64,000 nucleotides of DNA from Diphasiastrum complanatum (lineage: Eukaryota > Streptophyta > Lycopodiopsida > Lycopodiales > Lycopodiaceae), in the NCBI GenBank assembly GCA_029204225.1, contig CM055111.1:22589355-22653354 (forward strand), written 5' to 3'. Shown piece by piece: positions 1-11,589 of this stretch. A program made the translations under genes and the position numbers. Each line of letters begins with the position of its first letter. Within the stretch, counting starts at the first letter, position 1. A model generated the notes under the pieces. That model was not told where the DNA came from. It saw only the letters and a program-made list of their open reading frames with translations, and did no database searches.

Positions 1-1735
1 TGGCAACCTCAAGAAAGACCGCATCACGTCACAAATCCTCCATAGGATAGTGGAGTCCTATGCCAAGTTGGCCAAAGCCCCTCTTGAACCATATAATTGG
101 TTCAAGATTGTTTCTGGTGAGCTCAAACGAGCTATTAAGGGCAATACTAAGTAGCAGTTCACTGCCGGCTCTTTATTGTCTCTTCTAGCCGCTTCTCACC
201 TAGAAAATAAAATCCATGGTTTCCACTTGGATTCTGTGTTTTCGGTCTACGAAGAAGCACCGGCCGAGTTGTCTCACCAGGCCTCGAGTTCTCACAGTCG
301 TCATCGTCCACGCAGTGAGATCGTTATTTCTGACTCGCCTTCCACGTCATGACGTCACACAAGGCATACATCGTCGGCTGCGCTTCCACCCCTGATGTTG
401 TTCGCACTTAACTTCCCATTCCCCCCATCTCTGATGCTTCCCTCGCCTCTGCTTCCACACAAGGACAGTCTGTGACCATTAAGGCTACCATTCCCATCAC
501 AGCTGCCCAGGTCGCCTCACCCCCGCACACCAAAGCCACTTCACAAACACGCAGTTTTTCATGGATATGTTCGATGATTCCGACCCCCTTGGGGCCACCA
601 AAATTTTTGAAATGCCCTAGAGCCATGCGCCCTTTGAATTCCAATCCTCTGGAAGAGGATTCGAACAGATCCATGAATCTACTGTCGGTGTTGAAGATGT
701 CAGCCAGCAACCTCACACTAAAGATAGCCCAGCCGCACTTCGGATCGACAAAGCTGTGAAATCACCGAAGCAGTTCGACGCCACCGTGCCTGAGGGTTTC
801 AAGGAAGAAGACATTTTTGAAGAAGAAGAAGTACTGACACCTATTCCATGCCAACCAAAGACAGTACCATCAGGTCCTCCTGTTGTTGCCACCTCCACGA
901 TTCTGATAATGCTCTCGGTTTGGTCTCAAACCTTGCGCAAGTGATCCAGTTTATGTTGGATAAGAAGAAAGAAATGGAGCAGAGAATTTCAGATCTGAGG
1001 TCCGAAAACACTCTGATCAGCCAGAAGATTGTCAAGCTGGATCGAGAGTTGAAAAGACTAAAGAGACCATCACCGCCTATGAAAAATCAGCTGCTTAGTG
1101 TTGGAAGCCGAACCACAAATCCCTGTACCGGTCATGCCGCAGTTCTCCCCTCTGCGCGCCAAGAAGATGTACAAATGGATACAGGGTTAGATTCGAGCAT
1201 GGACCAGGGGGAGCTCCAGAACTAACAGAACAACCGCCAATTTTACCGGCAATGCAAGCAGGTCCATCCTCATCAAGGACCACACCTCTATTCAGAAGGC
1301 CCATCAGCGTCGAGGACCACATCCAGACCTTCTTAAAGCAACATTCGCATAAGTCCTAGCGTGGTAGATGATTTCTGAAGTTTAAGACCTCTGAGATAGA
1401 GGCCGACAAAGAGTTGGACAAGATACTTGCATTGGGAGAGCAGCCGGCATGGAGAACTACAGTTTTTGAGAAAACTCCGAAATCAATTAGGAGTTACGTC
1501 GCCAGCCCTCGCCAGTTGCAGGTCGATCCCTATTATGTGCCAATGTCGCGAAGGAATAAATGGAAAGATTTGGGATTGGCTATGGACAAGATCACCATCC
1601 ATACGCCCAATTGGCCAATCATCTATCAGCCCTACAGCTGGACCATATCAGTGACTTCCACCGGGCTTTACAAGTGTATCAGAGCAGATTCTAAATCATA
1701 TGGATCCGACCAGATTTGGAATGCGTAATATTCCT
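1..1735 (+). pseudogene. Family A unrecognised protein gene, decayed copy 1
   Basis: I do not recognise this protein. The plus strand shows a broken reading frame. A basic helical stretch lies near 2-130 (NLKKDRITSQILHRIVESYA), followed by a stop. An acidic stretch lies near 780-840 (EEDIFEEEE). A charged region suggesting a coiled coil follows near 950-1070 (KKKEMEQRISDLRSEN). A domain at about 1240-1690 has the landmarks EIEADKELDKI, WRTTVFEK, SPRQLQVDPYY and NKWKDLGLAMDKI. Stops and frame changes break it several times. The last domain recurs at 3895-4330, and 408-592 recurs at 14575-14751, so this is a dispersed repeated sequence and not a single-copy gene. It may be a retroelement or viral structural protein, but I see no protease, RT or integrase motif attached. 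Function is unassigned. Confidence 0.5.
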
Positions 1736-1835
1736 GATGAACCAACAATAAAATCGCCAAAAGGTGTTGGATTTACTCCTACTCTCCTAAATACCATTTT
1801 AGAATCTGCCTCCATTCTTGCTGCATATTAACTAA

Positions 1836-2856
1836 TGTTGTTACACAGCCTGCATATTTACACGCAAATTCGCATAGACGAATAAAGGGCGAAAGAATCG
1901 CGAACACTGTGTTTTTACACAAGTTATGGTGACAAGCGAAAAGGGGACACTATCCTACAGAATGCCGAAGGTGCCCTAAAAGCTAAGGCACCTTGTAAAT
2001 CTTATCCTAAGGCCATTCGTAAGAGTGACCCACTTTTTGCATCATCACCAACGTTCACTTCAGCACTGGCTGACTTCGCACCCTTTTTACACTCACTCCA
2101 TGCAGTTGCGCTAACAGATTGGACAACGATTGCAGCCACCCACGATCTCCTACAGACAGCACATCCACTCTGTACTTTCACAACTACACACCTGTAATAT
2201 TATGTATATATACATATTCTGGACACCATTCAGACGATGATGATGATCAGATGATCAAGTGAGAGAAGAAGAGACTAAGAGAAGAGGTTTCATTCCTCAT
2301 TACAGACAAAAATAAGTTTCGTAGGGCACACGGTTTCGGCCGCTATTGTATTGTGCTCTGCCGCATTATTAACTTGTATATATGATATACTTGATCTGAT
2401 ACATCTCTTTGTTCTACATTTAGATCTGTGTTAATATTGCTATGCTTGTTCTTCATTTTGTCTGATCTTTCTAGTTGCTCTTTCTGGTAATAGACCATCA
2501 CTTTTAGTCTTGTCTTTCACGAACAATTTGCGACTAAATATCAGTCGAGCACAGTCTAGCTCTTCGCGAATCATTCGCGACAGATAATTTGCTTGCAATT
2601 TGCGACAAATTATTCATCTAGCGCTCCATCCATTAAATGTTTGGCTACGTAATCTAGAATGACTGTGATTTCTATCACTAAAGTTCTCTTCATTCTGATA
2701 GGCGTAGTCATGCTTACGCAGAAAGTCAAATAATTCATTCTGCTGCGCACGAACATTTTCTGTTCAAGTTCGGTTCTCGTTCGTTTCTTGTTCGAGTTCG
2801 TTTCTCGTTCGTGTTCGTCATTTATTCTTCCCCCCTCTCTCTCTCTCTCTCCAACA
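1836..2856 (+). repeat. 5' LTR of copia C1
   Basis: The LTR starts TGTTGTTACACAGCC and ends CTCTCCAACA, giving TG...CA termini with a TGTTG/CAACA inverted match. A TATA-like run lies near 2203-2215. The last 290 bp (from about 2568) recur at 3170-3482. A short CT run precedes the 3' terminus. The primer-binding site follows directly. Confidence 0.75.
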
Positions 2857-2868
2857 TGGTATCAGAGG
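2857..2868 (+). other. Primer-binding site of copia C1
   Basis: TGGTATCAGAGG directly follows the LTR. It matches the plant copia primer-binding site TGGTATCAGAGC, which pairs with initiator methionine tRNA, except at the last base. Confidence 0.85.
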
Positions 2869-3007
2869 TATCTTCATAGCTTGATTATCTTCCACAGTAC
2901 AAGACTCTACTAGCCGATAGAGTAATTGTTTTCTTGTTTTGTAAATATCAGATTTTCATATTTAAGTCACTGATAGTTTCTCCTATCACTTAGACTAATT
3001 CTTCCAC

Positions 3008-3169
3008 ATGGATTTCCAAGGAAAAGCCAGTCCTATCATGGACAAGCTTGATGGAGCCAATTACCATCTTTGGAAATTTAAGATGAAAATTGTACTAATG
3101 GCAAAAGAATTGTTCGACGTTGTTACAGGTGCAGAAGGGAAACCCGAAGCGGACGACGCAACCTCTTCA
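3008..3169 (+). pseudogene. Copia gag N-terminus fragment (C1)
   Basis: An ATG opens MDFQGKASPIMDKLDGANYH followed by LWKFKMKIVL, the start typical of copia gag (an ANY-x-LWK motif). After about 54 codons the frame runs into the truncated LTR copy and stops at 3188. Only the very start of gag remains. Confidence 0.8.
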
Positions 3170-3414
3170 CGAATCATTCGCGACAGATAATTTGTCTTGC
3201 AATTTGCAAGACAAATTATTCATCTAGCGCTTCATCCATTAAATGTTTGGCTACGTAATCTAGGATGACTATGATTTCTATCACTAAAGTTCTTTTCATT
3301 CTGATAGGCGTAGTCATGCTTACGGAGAGAGTCAAATAATTCATTCCGCTACACACGAACATTTTCTGTTCGAGTTCGTTTCTCGTTCGTGTTCGTCATT
3401 TATTCTCCCCCCCC

Positions 3415-3481
<67 letters not shown>

Positions 3482-3482
3482 A
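3170..3482 (+). repeat. Truncated 3' LTR of copia C1 with expanded C and CT tract
   Basis: This copies the last 290 bp of the 1836-2856 LTR and ends CTCTCCAACA. Near its end a run of about 19 C (3407-3425) and about 25 CT repeats (3426-3477) replace the short tract seen in the 5' LTR. The tract has therefore expanded since the two copies diverged. Confidence 0.8.
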
Positions 3483-3560
3483 GAAGGAAGATAGGATCAC
3501 AAGTTCACTGACGAAGAAACAAGCCAAGCAATACTATAATATGGTCATGAAATAGAAAAA

Positions 3561-4330
3561 ATCCTCCTCAAAAGATTGATTCAAAGAATGTGTCACCCTT
3601 ATTGGATAAAGGCAAAGGGAAAGTCAAGAAAGATTCCTCAAGTCAAAGTTCTAGCAAGACATCACCGTCTAGGAAGTCTTCATCTTCGAAGAAGAGTTTA
3701 TCTTTTTGGAAGTCATCACCTCCACGATCAATTCCTGCTAAAAAGACTAAGCGAAGATCCAAGACAAATCCTTTTGACAAAAAACAAACAGATGGAGTCC
3801 AACATGATATGCCCAAACATTCTAAACGATATACACTGGATGATGTGGTTATCATGTTACCAAAAGCACATCGTGAATCTGAAGAACAGCCAGTTCCACA
3901 GACAATGCAAGCATGTCCATCTTCATCAAGGATCACACCATTGTTTAGATGACCAATCATCGTCGAGGACTAGCTCCAGAGCTTTTTAGCGCAACATTCT
4001 CATGAGTCCTCGCGTGGTGGTTGGGTCATCAAGTTTAAAACCTCTGAAATTGAGGCCGACAAAGAATTGGATAAGATACCCGCATTGGGGGAGCAATCGG
4101 CTTGGAGAATTACAGTTTTTGAGAAAAATCTGTAATTCATCAGGAGATGTGGCCAGCCCTCGCCAATTGCGCGTAGATCCATGCTTCGTACCAATGCCGT
4201 GCAGAAATAAGTGGAAATATTTGGGATTAGCCATGGTCAAAATTACCATCCATACACCGACTGGCCAATCATCCACCAACCATATAGATAGGAGATCTCA
4301 GTGGATTTTCATCGAGCCCTACAAGCATAC
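3561..4330 (+). pseudogene. Family A unrecognised protein gene, decayed copy 2
   Basis: From about 3590 a frame of 120 codons encodes a Lys/Ser-rich segment (GKGKVKKDSSSQSSSKTS) and then YTLDDVVIMLPKAHRE. From 3895 it matches copy 1 (1240-1690), including the EIEADKELDKI and PALGEQSAW landmarks, but a frameshift and stop near 4125 break it. After about 4330 minus-strand copia gag begins, so the copy is truncated. The basic segment has no visible counterpart in copy 1, so the two copies may preserve different parts of the parent. Function unknown. Confidence 0.5.
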
Positions 4331-5273
4331 CAGCAGGAGTATATCCACTCTCTCGATCCAACAGTAAATCTTGACCTGATTTAGACTCAAAAGCCATAGA
4401 AGAGCACTCTTTTTTATCACTCTCTTCTCTAGCAAAGTTAGAAGAATCTGATTCTTGCTTATCAGATTGCTTATTGAACTTACCGTTCTTGGAATAAGAT
4501 CCCTTGTCTTTTCCTTTAATATTAGCAGCAGCTGTTTGATTCTACATTCATTCTGATGATGTCCTTCTTTTGCACAATAGAAACAAGGACCTTTTTTCTT
4601 GTTCTTATGAAAACTAGATGAATTGGTAGAATTCTCACCTTTGTGTTCACGTTGTTGTTGAGCAAAATTCTTGGAAGAGTCATTATTTCTCCCTCTCCCT
4701 CTTCCTTGCTTTCGACCTCTCCCTCGAGAGCTAGTAGATCTGGCCATCAAAGCTTGATCTTCAAATTTGGAACCTTTGGAGTAACCTTTTCACATTAATT
4801 CTTCCTGCATAAGGATTTCTAAAAACTCATCGAAAGTAAGTTGTTTCTCTCTCACCATCAAGGTAGTCACAAGGTAGCGATAAGTGGATGGAAGTGCATA
4901 TATTACCACAGTCATTACATTAGCTTCGAAAACTGGTTCGTTAACTGCTGCTAATTGCTCACACACTTCTTTGACCTTTGTCAAGAATGGTTGTACTGAT
5001 TCATTTTCAGACATCTTAAGGGTGAGTAGACTTCGCTTAAGAAACAATACCCTCGTCACATTAGTAGCCTCAAACATTTTTTGTAAGAAACCGTCTGTTT
5101 GTGGGAAATGCTTTTTTGCAACAAGTTTGTGGGATTTAAACACTCCACAGATCAATGCATACAAGCAAATATCATACATTAATAATGCATTATTTGGCAA
5201 TCACACATTTGCACACAAGCATTCACATCCTCTCTTTTCTACAAGGATTGAAGCATGGCATCCATTAACAATG
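4319..5273 (-). pseudogene. Copia gag (C2), truncated
   Basis: Read on the minus strand, 5200-4790 encodes the Retrotran_gag/UBN2-type core (landmarks FEATNVTRVLFLKR, VKEVCEQLAAVNEP and LTFDEFLEILMQEE). Then 4750-4319 encodes an Arg/Gly-rich linker (GRGRKQGRGRGRN) and a CCHC zinc knuckle, CFYCAKEGHHQNEC (CX2CX4HX4C, intact). The two parts are in different frames. Gag binds and packages the element's RNA. Nothing of protease or pol follows: the sequence switches to family A near 4320-4330. The LTR and primer-binding site of the same element lie just upstream, at 5274-5819. Confidence 0.85.
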
Positions 5274-5285
5274 GCTCTGATACCA
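5274..5285 (-). other. Primer-binding site of copia C2
   Basis: The minus strand reads TGGTATCAGAGC, a perfect copia-type site complementary to initiator methionine tRNA. Confidence 0.85.
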
Positions 5286-5819
5286 TATTACAAACAATGG
5301 ATTAATGCAACTAGGATCTTATCACCTACTGCCATCAATTACAACATAATCAGACAATGAGAATACACAAGACAGAGCATTGCCGTTACAATCTCTACTT
5401 TCCTCATTATGATAATAGAGAACAAAGAATGAAAAGGTATACAAAATTGATGATAACCAAGTTTAGAGTTAGGTCACCAAATTAGGGTTTCAATCACTAT
5501 TAGGTCAGTAACCTAGTATGTACCAAATAAACAATATATTACATATTCCAATACATGTCACACACCAAATCTCATCTTGACAAATGTAAGTAGCCTAACT
5601 AGCTCGAGCTACATCACTTTCTACCTTTTGCCTATTTTGCTTCTAATGCCAAAAATGGCCCTATCACCTACTTACACATAGATAGGTGTCTATAAAACTT
5701 TAAGTACACCCAACTCAACATGACTAAAATATTCTTGTCTATTTTCCACATGTGGGAACATGCTCCACACGTGTGAGACTTTAAACTAGCGAAGCTAGAT
5801 TTTGCCCTATTTTTTCACA
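5286..5819 (-). repeat. 5' LTR of copia C2
   Basis: On the minus strand the LTR probably begins TGTGAAAAAATAGGG at 5819 and ends TTTGTAATA next to the primer-binding site. The terminal CA seems to be mutated. The 3' end is set by the primer-binding site; the 5' end is inferred from the TG terminus only. Confidence 0.55.
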
Positions 5820-6142
5820 ACCAAGAGAAATGTGATGGAAAATAATCTGCTTCTCTAAGCTAGTTAAGGTGAGTTCTTTTATAAAGAATCACAGCTCTAA
5901 CGTAATCGATGAATTTGAGAGAATTGGATGCTTCTAGAAACTCGTCTGCCCGTAGAGAAGGATTAGAAGAACAACATATTTCTAAGGTGATGTTAGAGAA
6001 CATTTGTCTAAGGGAGGAATCGTGTATGGAGACTGAAGATTTTGCCAGTTTTCCTTGAAGGTGGATGAAAGAACGAGATCTATAAAAAATGTCCTCAAGG
6101 TTCGAAAGAGAGGAGATGGTTGTGGAAAGAAAAAGGCAAATA
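5820..6142 (-). other. Unassigned segment between copia C2 and C3
   Basis: A 100-codon open frame on the minus strand (6162-5860) contains SSNPSLRADEFLEASNS, but I do not recognise a domain. Composition does not separate it from noncoding flanks. It could be a host gene scrap or chance. Confidence 0.3.
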
Positions 6143-6768
6143 TGTGAAGATATCATATCCAAAACATATTTAGATCATAAAGAATCTTTAGCCAAGTTTG
6201 ATCACACATCTAGTTTCATCAACAACATAGAAATCACTACTTTATGCAAGCTAGAATTCAGAAATGCATTGATCTTAACCACTTAGATCTGACTTAGTAT
6301 TGTCCTTGTCCATACAACAGTAGTACAATACAATATTTCACATGTGTGAAAGCTAGATCAACAAGAAAATCGACATTCTACACATAGAAACTCAAGATAT
6401 CATGAGAAATTCACAAGAGATGGACATAGAATCGACAAAGATGAATTATCCACATCCTAAGAGAATATAATGATCTGTTTTCCATGTAGGTATGGCTATT
6501 TATAACAGCCACAATGTCATTTGGCCACTTTTCCTAAGTATGCCCTAAAATGGCACCTTCTAGGTACTTAAACAAAAACCTAGAAATTCTAGTCGAGATG
6601 CAATGTACCAAAATTAGCCAATTAGAATGGGTCCAAACTCGACCTCACCCACTTATCTACTTGAAAAAAATAGTACAAACACTATTTAGGCCTTTATTGA
6701 CAAATATGAAACTATCTCTAAGTTGAGATTTTAAGTTGGCCTCAAAATTTCCAAATAAAATGGCAACA
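6143..6768 (-). repeat. 3' LTR of copia C3
   Basis: On the minus strand it begins TGTTGCCATTTTATTTGG after a purine tract (GAAGAGGGAG) and ends GATATCTTCACA. Positions 6143-6530 match 11196-11589, and 6671-6768 match 14752-14850. The left flank is aaata; bases 14868-14872 are aaaga, a possible imperfect target duplication. Confidence 0.8.
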
Positions 6769-6780
6769 CTCCCTCTTCAA
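6769..6780 (-). other. Polypurine tract of copia C3
   Basis: The minus strand reads TTGAAGAGGGAG directly before the 3' LTR. This is the expected primer site for plus-strand DNA synthesis. Confidence 0.7.
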
Positions 6781-7370
6781 CTAGTTTTAGCATAGATTTG
6801 GATAGTACACCAAGTGATGTTTCTATGCTTCATAAACGAGTGTTTTCCCAATTCTTTGGTGAAGATATCAGCCACACATTCCCTTGAAGAAACATGTTGA
6901 AGCTCCACTTCCTTTGCCATTACTTGTTCTCTCACAAAATGATATTCCACCTCAATGTGCTTGCTCCTTGCATGAAAGATATGATTGCTTGCCAATATTT
7001 GGGCTGAAATGTTGTCACAAAAGATGATTGGACTCTCTGAAAAATCCAGCAAGTGAAGATCTTTCACCATCCTCTTGATTTATAACATCTCCTTTGTGCA
7101 AGATGTAAGAGCTTTGCACTCGGCCTCACTAGATGACAATGAGATAGTAGCTTGTTTCTTTGACATCCAAGAGATAGCTCTATCATCTATTAAAATAAGA
7201 TGTGCACTTATGGAATTTCTATCGATTTGATCTCCATCAAAGTCCAAATCTGAAAATCCAAACAAGTTAGGTGATGATCCTCCATAAACAATGCCAAAAT
7301 CTCTTGTTCCCAAGATGTATCTTGATACCCTCTTGCCTTGCTTCCAATGATCCACACTAGGATTTTGCAT
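6777..7370 (-). pseudogene. Copia RNase H domain (C3)
   Basis: Two frames, 7370-7080 and 7070-6777, together carry the copia RNase H landmarks: GTRDFGIVYGG, FSDLDFDGDQIDRNS (equivalent to the usual SDADWAGD), ISWMSKKQATISLSSSEAEC, and then CDNISAQILASNHIFHARSKHIEVEYHF and ADIFTKEL. The domain degrades the RNA strand during reverse transcription. A stop near 7075 splits it. The usual SDAD is SDLD here, so a catalytic Asp context may be altered. Confidence 0.85.
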
Positions 7371-7433
7371 AAATTGGCTTAATCTACCAACACAATAGCT
7401 AAGATCAGGTCTTGTGATGGTTAGATATATGAG

Positions 7434-8260
7434 TTAACCAACTAGCTTTCTATAGAGAGTAATGTCCTCGAAGAATCTTTCATCACCTATTATAGTTAGC
7501 TTTACATTTGCCTCCATTGGTGTATCACAAGATTTAGAATCTACCATATGAAATCTTTTTAGATTCCCTTGACATATGAATGTAACTTGAGAGGCTCTAA
7601 ATACCTCTTTTCCCAAGTTATAATGCAAGAGGCCAAAATCATGCACCTCAAACTCGTTTTTGAGTGCAAACTTGATATTATCAATATCTTGCTTGTTTCT
7701 TACACTCAAAATGATATCATCCACATAGATTAGAAGAATAGTAACATGATTTTCAACAAATCTATATTAAAGTGAATGATCATACTTTGAGAAAGTAAAA
7801 AAGAGTTAAGTTTAGCATACCAACTCCTTGGTGCTTGCTTAAGACCATACAAACTCTTATGTAGAAAAAAGACATGATTAGGCTTGCCATGTGAAATGTA
7901 TCCCTCGGGTTGCTCCATGAACACTTCCTCCTCTTCAAAAATGCATTTGTAATGTCCAATTGCCATAGATCACATCCAAAAACTATTGCAAGAGATATGA
8001 TTACTTGAATGCTTACCATCTTTTCCACGGGTGCAAAGGTCTCCTCATAGTCAATACCATGTTCTTGTGCATATCCTTTTGCCACCAACCTTGCATTGTA
8101 CTTGTTGATTGATCCATCTTGGTTTGTCCTCACCTTGAAGATCCATTTGCATCCAATAGTTTTTTTTGTCCTTAGGCAACTCCACCAATCTCCATGTTCC
8201 ATTCTTTATAAGAGCTTGATACTCAAGATCCATTGCTTGGATCCACTCCTCTTCTTTCCT
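7434..8260 (-). pseudogene. Copia reverse transcriptase (C3)
   Basis: Minus-strand pieces give the RVT_2 domain in order: WRLVELPKDKK (about 8200), GCKWIFKVRTNQDGSINKYN, ARLVAKGYAQEHGIDYEETF, DLWQLDITNAFL, EQPEGYISHG, SLYGLKQAPRSWY, then YVDDII (the YxDD catalytic motif, near 7712-7730), and RFHMVDSKSCDTPMEAN. At least three frame changes (near 7960, 7780 and 7730) and a stop near 7434 break the frame. The catalytic YVDD is intact, but the enzyme cannot be made whole. Confidence 0.9.
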
Positions 8261-8934
8261 TGCTTCATCTACACTTGTAGGTTCATCAAAAGAGGTTAGG
8301 AAAGCATAGTTTGTATCACCAACAACTTGTTTACCTTTTTCATCATAAGTGAGCCTCAAAGGTTGTTGCCTTTGCATTGATGTCCTCCTTGACTTTTGAT
8401 TTGAATCAGCCCCTTCAACATCAATATCCAAAGTATCATCAATCTCATCATCAACATCAAGAATGTTAGATCCAATTTTCACACCACCACTTGAAGAAAC
8501 TTTTGGAAAGTTTCCTTCATAAAAAATGACATCTCTTCCAATGACCACTTTTTTTGTTGAAGGAATGTAAACTTTGTAAGCCTTGCTTACCTCACTCAAC
8601 AAACACACCTTTATTTGAAGACGGATCCTCCTTGGTTCTATCATCAAGAGTGATGTTCATATAGCAAATGAATCCAAAAGTTTTGCAAAAGTTGACACTC
8701 GGACTTCTACCAAACAGAACATCAAAAGGGGTTTTTTTCATCCAATGTCACACTTAGCCATCTATTGCATAGAAATTAGCACACAACAAAGCTTGATCCC
8801 AAAAAGACTTATGAAGATTTGCACCTAACCTCAAGGATTTGGCACCTTCACATAAATTTCTATTCTTCCTCTCGACCACTCAATTTTGTTGTTGTATCCT
8901 TGGGCTTGTGTACTCCCTCTTGATCTCATGCTCA
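8051..8934 (-). pseudogene. Copia integrase C-terminus and linker to RT (C3)
   Basis: From 8930 downward, frame-shifted pieces include VVERKNRNLCEGAKSLR and FGRSPSVNF, the C-terminal part of the copia integrase. A long frame (8647-8051) then encodes VSKAYKVYIPSTKKVVIGRD and RPLRLTYDEKG-like linker sequence, and runs into the RT N-terminus. The same linker appears in C4 at 14215-14480 (VSKTYKVYIPSTRKVFISRD), so C3 and C4 belong to one family. Confidence 0.8.
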
Positions 8935-9441
8935 TCACAAGATGCCTTGAATTTGGGTAGAAATATACTCACCGCCATTGTCACTCCTCAAGCACTTGAT
9001 CTTTGTAGAAAATTGAACCTCCCTTGCAATATTGAACTTGACAAAGACATCAAGCACCTCATCTTTGCTCTTTAGTAGATCCACCCAACAAAATCTACTA
9101 AAATCATCAATGAAAGTCACATACATCTTAGCACCTCCATTGCTAATTGTAGTAACACCATGAATATTTAAATGCATAAGTTTGAAAGGCTTACTTGATC
9201 TTGATGTAGACCTCTTGTAAGGTAACCTATGCGACTTTGATAGAGCACATTGCTCACAAACATGATTCAAGCTTGTTAGAGACTTAGGAGGACCAAAAAC
9301 AACTTGCCTCTTTGCCATCACCTCCAATGACTTGTAGTTGAGATGCCCCAATCTCTTGTGCCACACCTCTTGCATTGACGTTTGATCTTTTTCCATACAT
9401 CCAACTTGGTTAGCAACAACACAAGCATCTAGTTTAAACAA
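8935..9441 (-). pseudogene. Copia GAG-pre-integrase and integrase core (C3)
   Basis: A single 168-codon frame holds the zinc-binding pre-integrase motif (VWHKRLGHLNYKSLEVMAKR, then HVCEQCALSKSHRLPY, i.e. HX3H...CX2C type) and the start of the integrase core with FIDDFSRFCWVDLL and the second Asp in CLRSDNGGEYIS. The enzyme inserts the cDNA into the host genome. The frame ends after GGEYISTQ, before the catalytic Glu region, which continues in other frames. Confidence 0.9.
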
Positions 9442-9720
9442 TTTACCTTGCCTTTTCCCTTGACATATAATTTATCTGCTTTATTGATCAAACAAACATC
9501 ATTAACAAACTCCACCTTGAATCCCTTATCAAGTAATTGACTCACACTAACAAGGTTCTTAATAATGGAAGGAATGAACAAAACATCTCTCATTCACATT
9601 CCTATTAGCAGAGAGGAAAATAGGAATGTGCCAATCCATCTTATTGCACACTCACCATCATTGGCCATGTAGATCACCTTATTGTCACCTTCAAATACCA
9701 TCAAAGATGAGTAATACTCC

Positions 9721-10640
9721 TCATGACTCTGTCATATGTGATGTAGCTCCACTATCAATCCACCAAGGATCAATGTCTCCATGATTAGCCAACAAACAAG
9801 ATGACATAACAAAAGCATCATCTAAGAGTTGTTCATCAACACCATCTTCATCAATAGTTAGGTTGGTTTGCTTCTCGACTTGATCTCTCTTCTTCTTGAA
9901 GCAATCACTAGCAAAATGCCCTTTGACTCCACAATAGAAGCATTTTAGCTTTGACCTATCTTTCTTCTTACCAATAAAAGTAGAAGGCTCACCTTGATCT
10001 TGTTGACCCTTTGACCACTTGCCTTTGCCTTTGCCTTTTCCTTTGAACATGGCCTCTTCACCTTCTTGAGATGTTATTGTAGAACCACCTCTTGCTTGAA
10101 GCCTAAACTTCTCATTCACCAAAATCTCTTGCAAATCCACCATACTTGGCAAAGTCTTTTGAATAGCAAAAATTTGAACAAGATTAGCATGATCATCTAA
10201 CAAGCCTATAAGCACAACTTGAACAAGTTCTATCTCCTTAATGTTTTCATCAATACATGCTAACTCGCATTGAATGCTTTAGCCCTCAAAACAAAAGCAT
10301 GATCACTTTCATCCTTATGCATACTCTAAAAGATTTGTCTTTACTTGGACTCATAAATCTTCTTCAAAGTCTCCCAAACCTCACTTGATGAAGTACACTT
10401 ACCAACTTCCTTGAGAAATTCATTAGTCACATTCATCTTGATAATATATAGAGCTTTCTTAGCTCTCTTGTCATACCTCAATTGATCTTGAGGTTCCAAA
10501 GGTCTCTCCTCCACACTCGCAACAATATCCATCAACTCATTCATCTCCAATAAGTACTCCATCCTCACCTTCCAAGTAGAATAGTTGATTGAGGTAAGCC
10601 TATCACTACCTTCCAACATGAAGCCACTTGAGGTTGCCAT
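9721..10640 (-). pseudogene. Copia gag and protease start (C3)
   Basis: 10640-10341 encodes a gag start (MATSSGFMLEGSDRLTSINY, STWKVRMEYLLEMNELMDIV). 10215-9721 encodes the gag C-terminus with a Lys/Gly run (FKGKGKGKGKWSKG), an intact CCHC knuckle CFYCGVKGHFASDC, and the protease active site WWIDSGATSHMT. The two are split by a frame break at about 10215-10340. DSGA is the aspartic protease catalytic motif and is intact. The protease region then stops at 9721. Confidence 0.9.
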
Positions 10641-11183
10641 GTTGCAATGATCTAATCTTCTCTTTGAACCTATTCCAATGCACTTAGCACTCTCTTGAAA
10701 ATCAACAAATGCAACTCAAGAAGAAATCACAAAGATTTGGAAACACTCTAGCCTCTGTAGCAAATCCTAGCACATAGAATGTAGATTTCTTGATCACAAT
10801 AGATCAAATCTCAATATAGTGAGCTTTTTCTAACATCTAAGATTGAAATACACTCTTGAAAAAGTCCAGCAACTTAAAAAAATGCAAAATATTGAATCAA
10901 GCAAAATCTATTTGCAAAAGCTAGAATCTTGATATATCGTCTATTAGAATGTATCATTCTCTACTATGAGCAATTTTTGTCTCCACATTCCAATAAGTGG
11001 TTAAAAAAATCGGCCATCTACAAGTGATTTGACCTAAAATGACTTTAGGATCACAAAGATCCAATTTCTATAGTTGAAAATGTTTGATTTGAGTTAGTAA
11101 CACCCCCAAATCCTCATAGAATTTACGGCGCCCTCAAATCCACCACTAGATTTGGTAAACACACAAAATTTGGCCTGCAACTT

Positions 11184-11195
11184 GCTCTGATACCA
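11184..11195 (-). other. Primer-binding site of copia C3
   Basis: The minus strand reads TGGTATCAGAGC, then AAGTTGCAGG, directly after the LTR terminus at 11196. Confidence 0.9.
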
Positions 11196-11589
11196 TGTGA
11201 AAATATCAGCTCCAAAACATATTTAGATCATAAAAAATCTTTAGCCAAGTATGATCACACATCTAGTTTCATCAACAACATAGAAATCACTACTTTATGC
11301 ATGCTAAAATTTAGAAATGCATCAATATCTGATTATAACCACTTAGATATGACTTAGTACTTTCCCTTTCCGTACATAAGCAATACATTATAGTACTTCA
11401 CACGTGTGAAATCTAGGTCAACAAGAAAATCAACATTCTACACATAGAAACTCAAGATATCATGAGAAATTCACAAGAGATGGACATAGAATCAACAAAG
11501 ATGAATCATCCACATCCTAAGAGAATACAATGATCTTTTCTCCACATAGGTACAACTATTTACAGCATCCACAATGTCATTTTGGCCAC
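11196..11589 (-). repeat. 5' LTR of copia C3, proximal part
   Basis: This is closely similar to 6143-6530 in the 3' LTR. The match ends abruptly at 11589, where the LTR of copia C4 begins in the opposite orientation. Most of the rest of the LTR appears at 14752-14867; about 140 bp of the middle are missing. Confidence 0.8.

Larger units (their letters stand above)
1836..3482 (+). mobile_element. Copia C1: internally deleted LTR retrotransposon
   Basis: A 5' LTR, a primer-binding site, about 150 bp of gag and a truncated 3' LTR lie in order. Almost the whole internal region (protease, integrase, RT, RNase H) is missing. The flanking bases (actaa on the left, gaagg on the right) do not form a target duplication. 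This fits internal recombination better than an intact insertion. The element sits between two copies of family A. Confidence 0.75.

Noticed and set aside
5860-6162. A 100-codon minus-strand frame with a vague resemblance to a glycolipid-transfer-type protein
   Set aside because: Only a few scattered residues fit; no motif could be confirmed, so no family is claimed.
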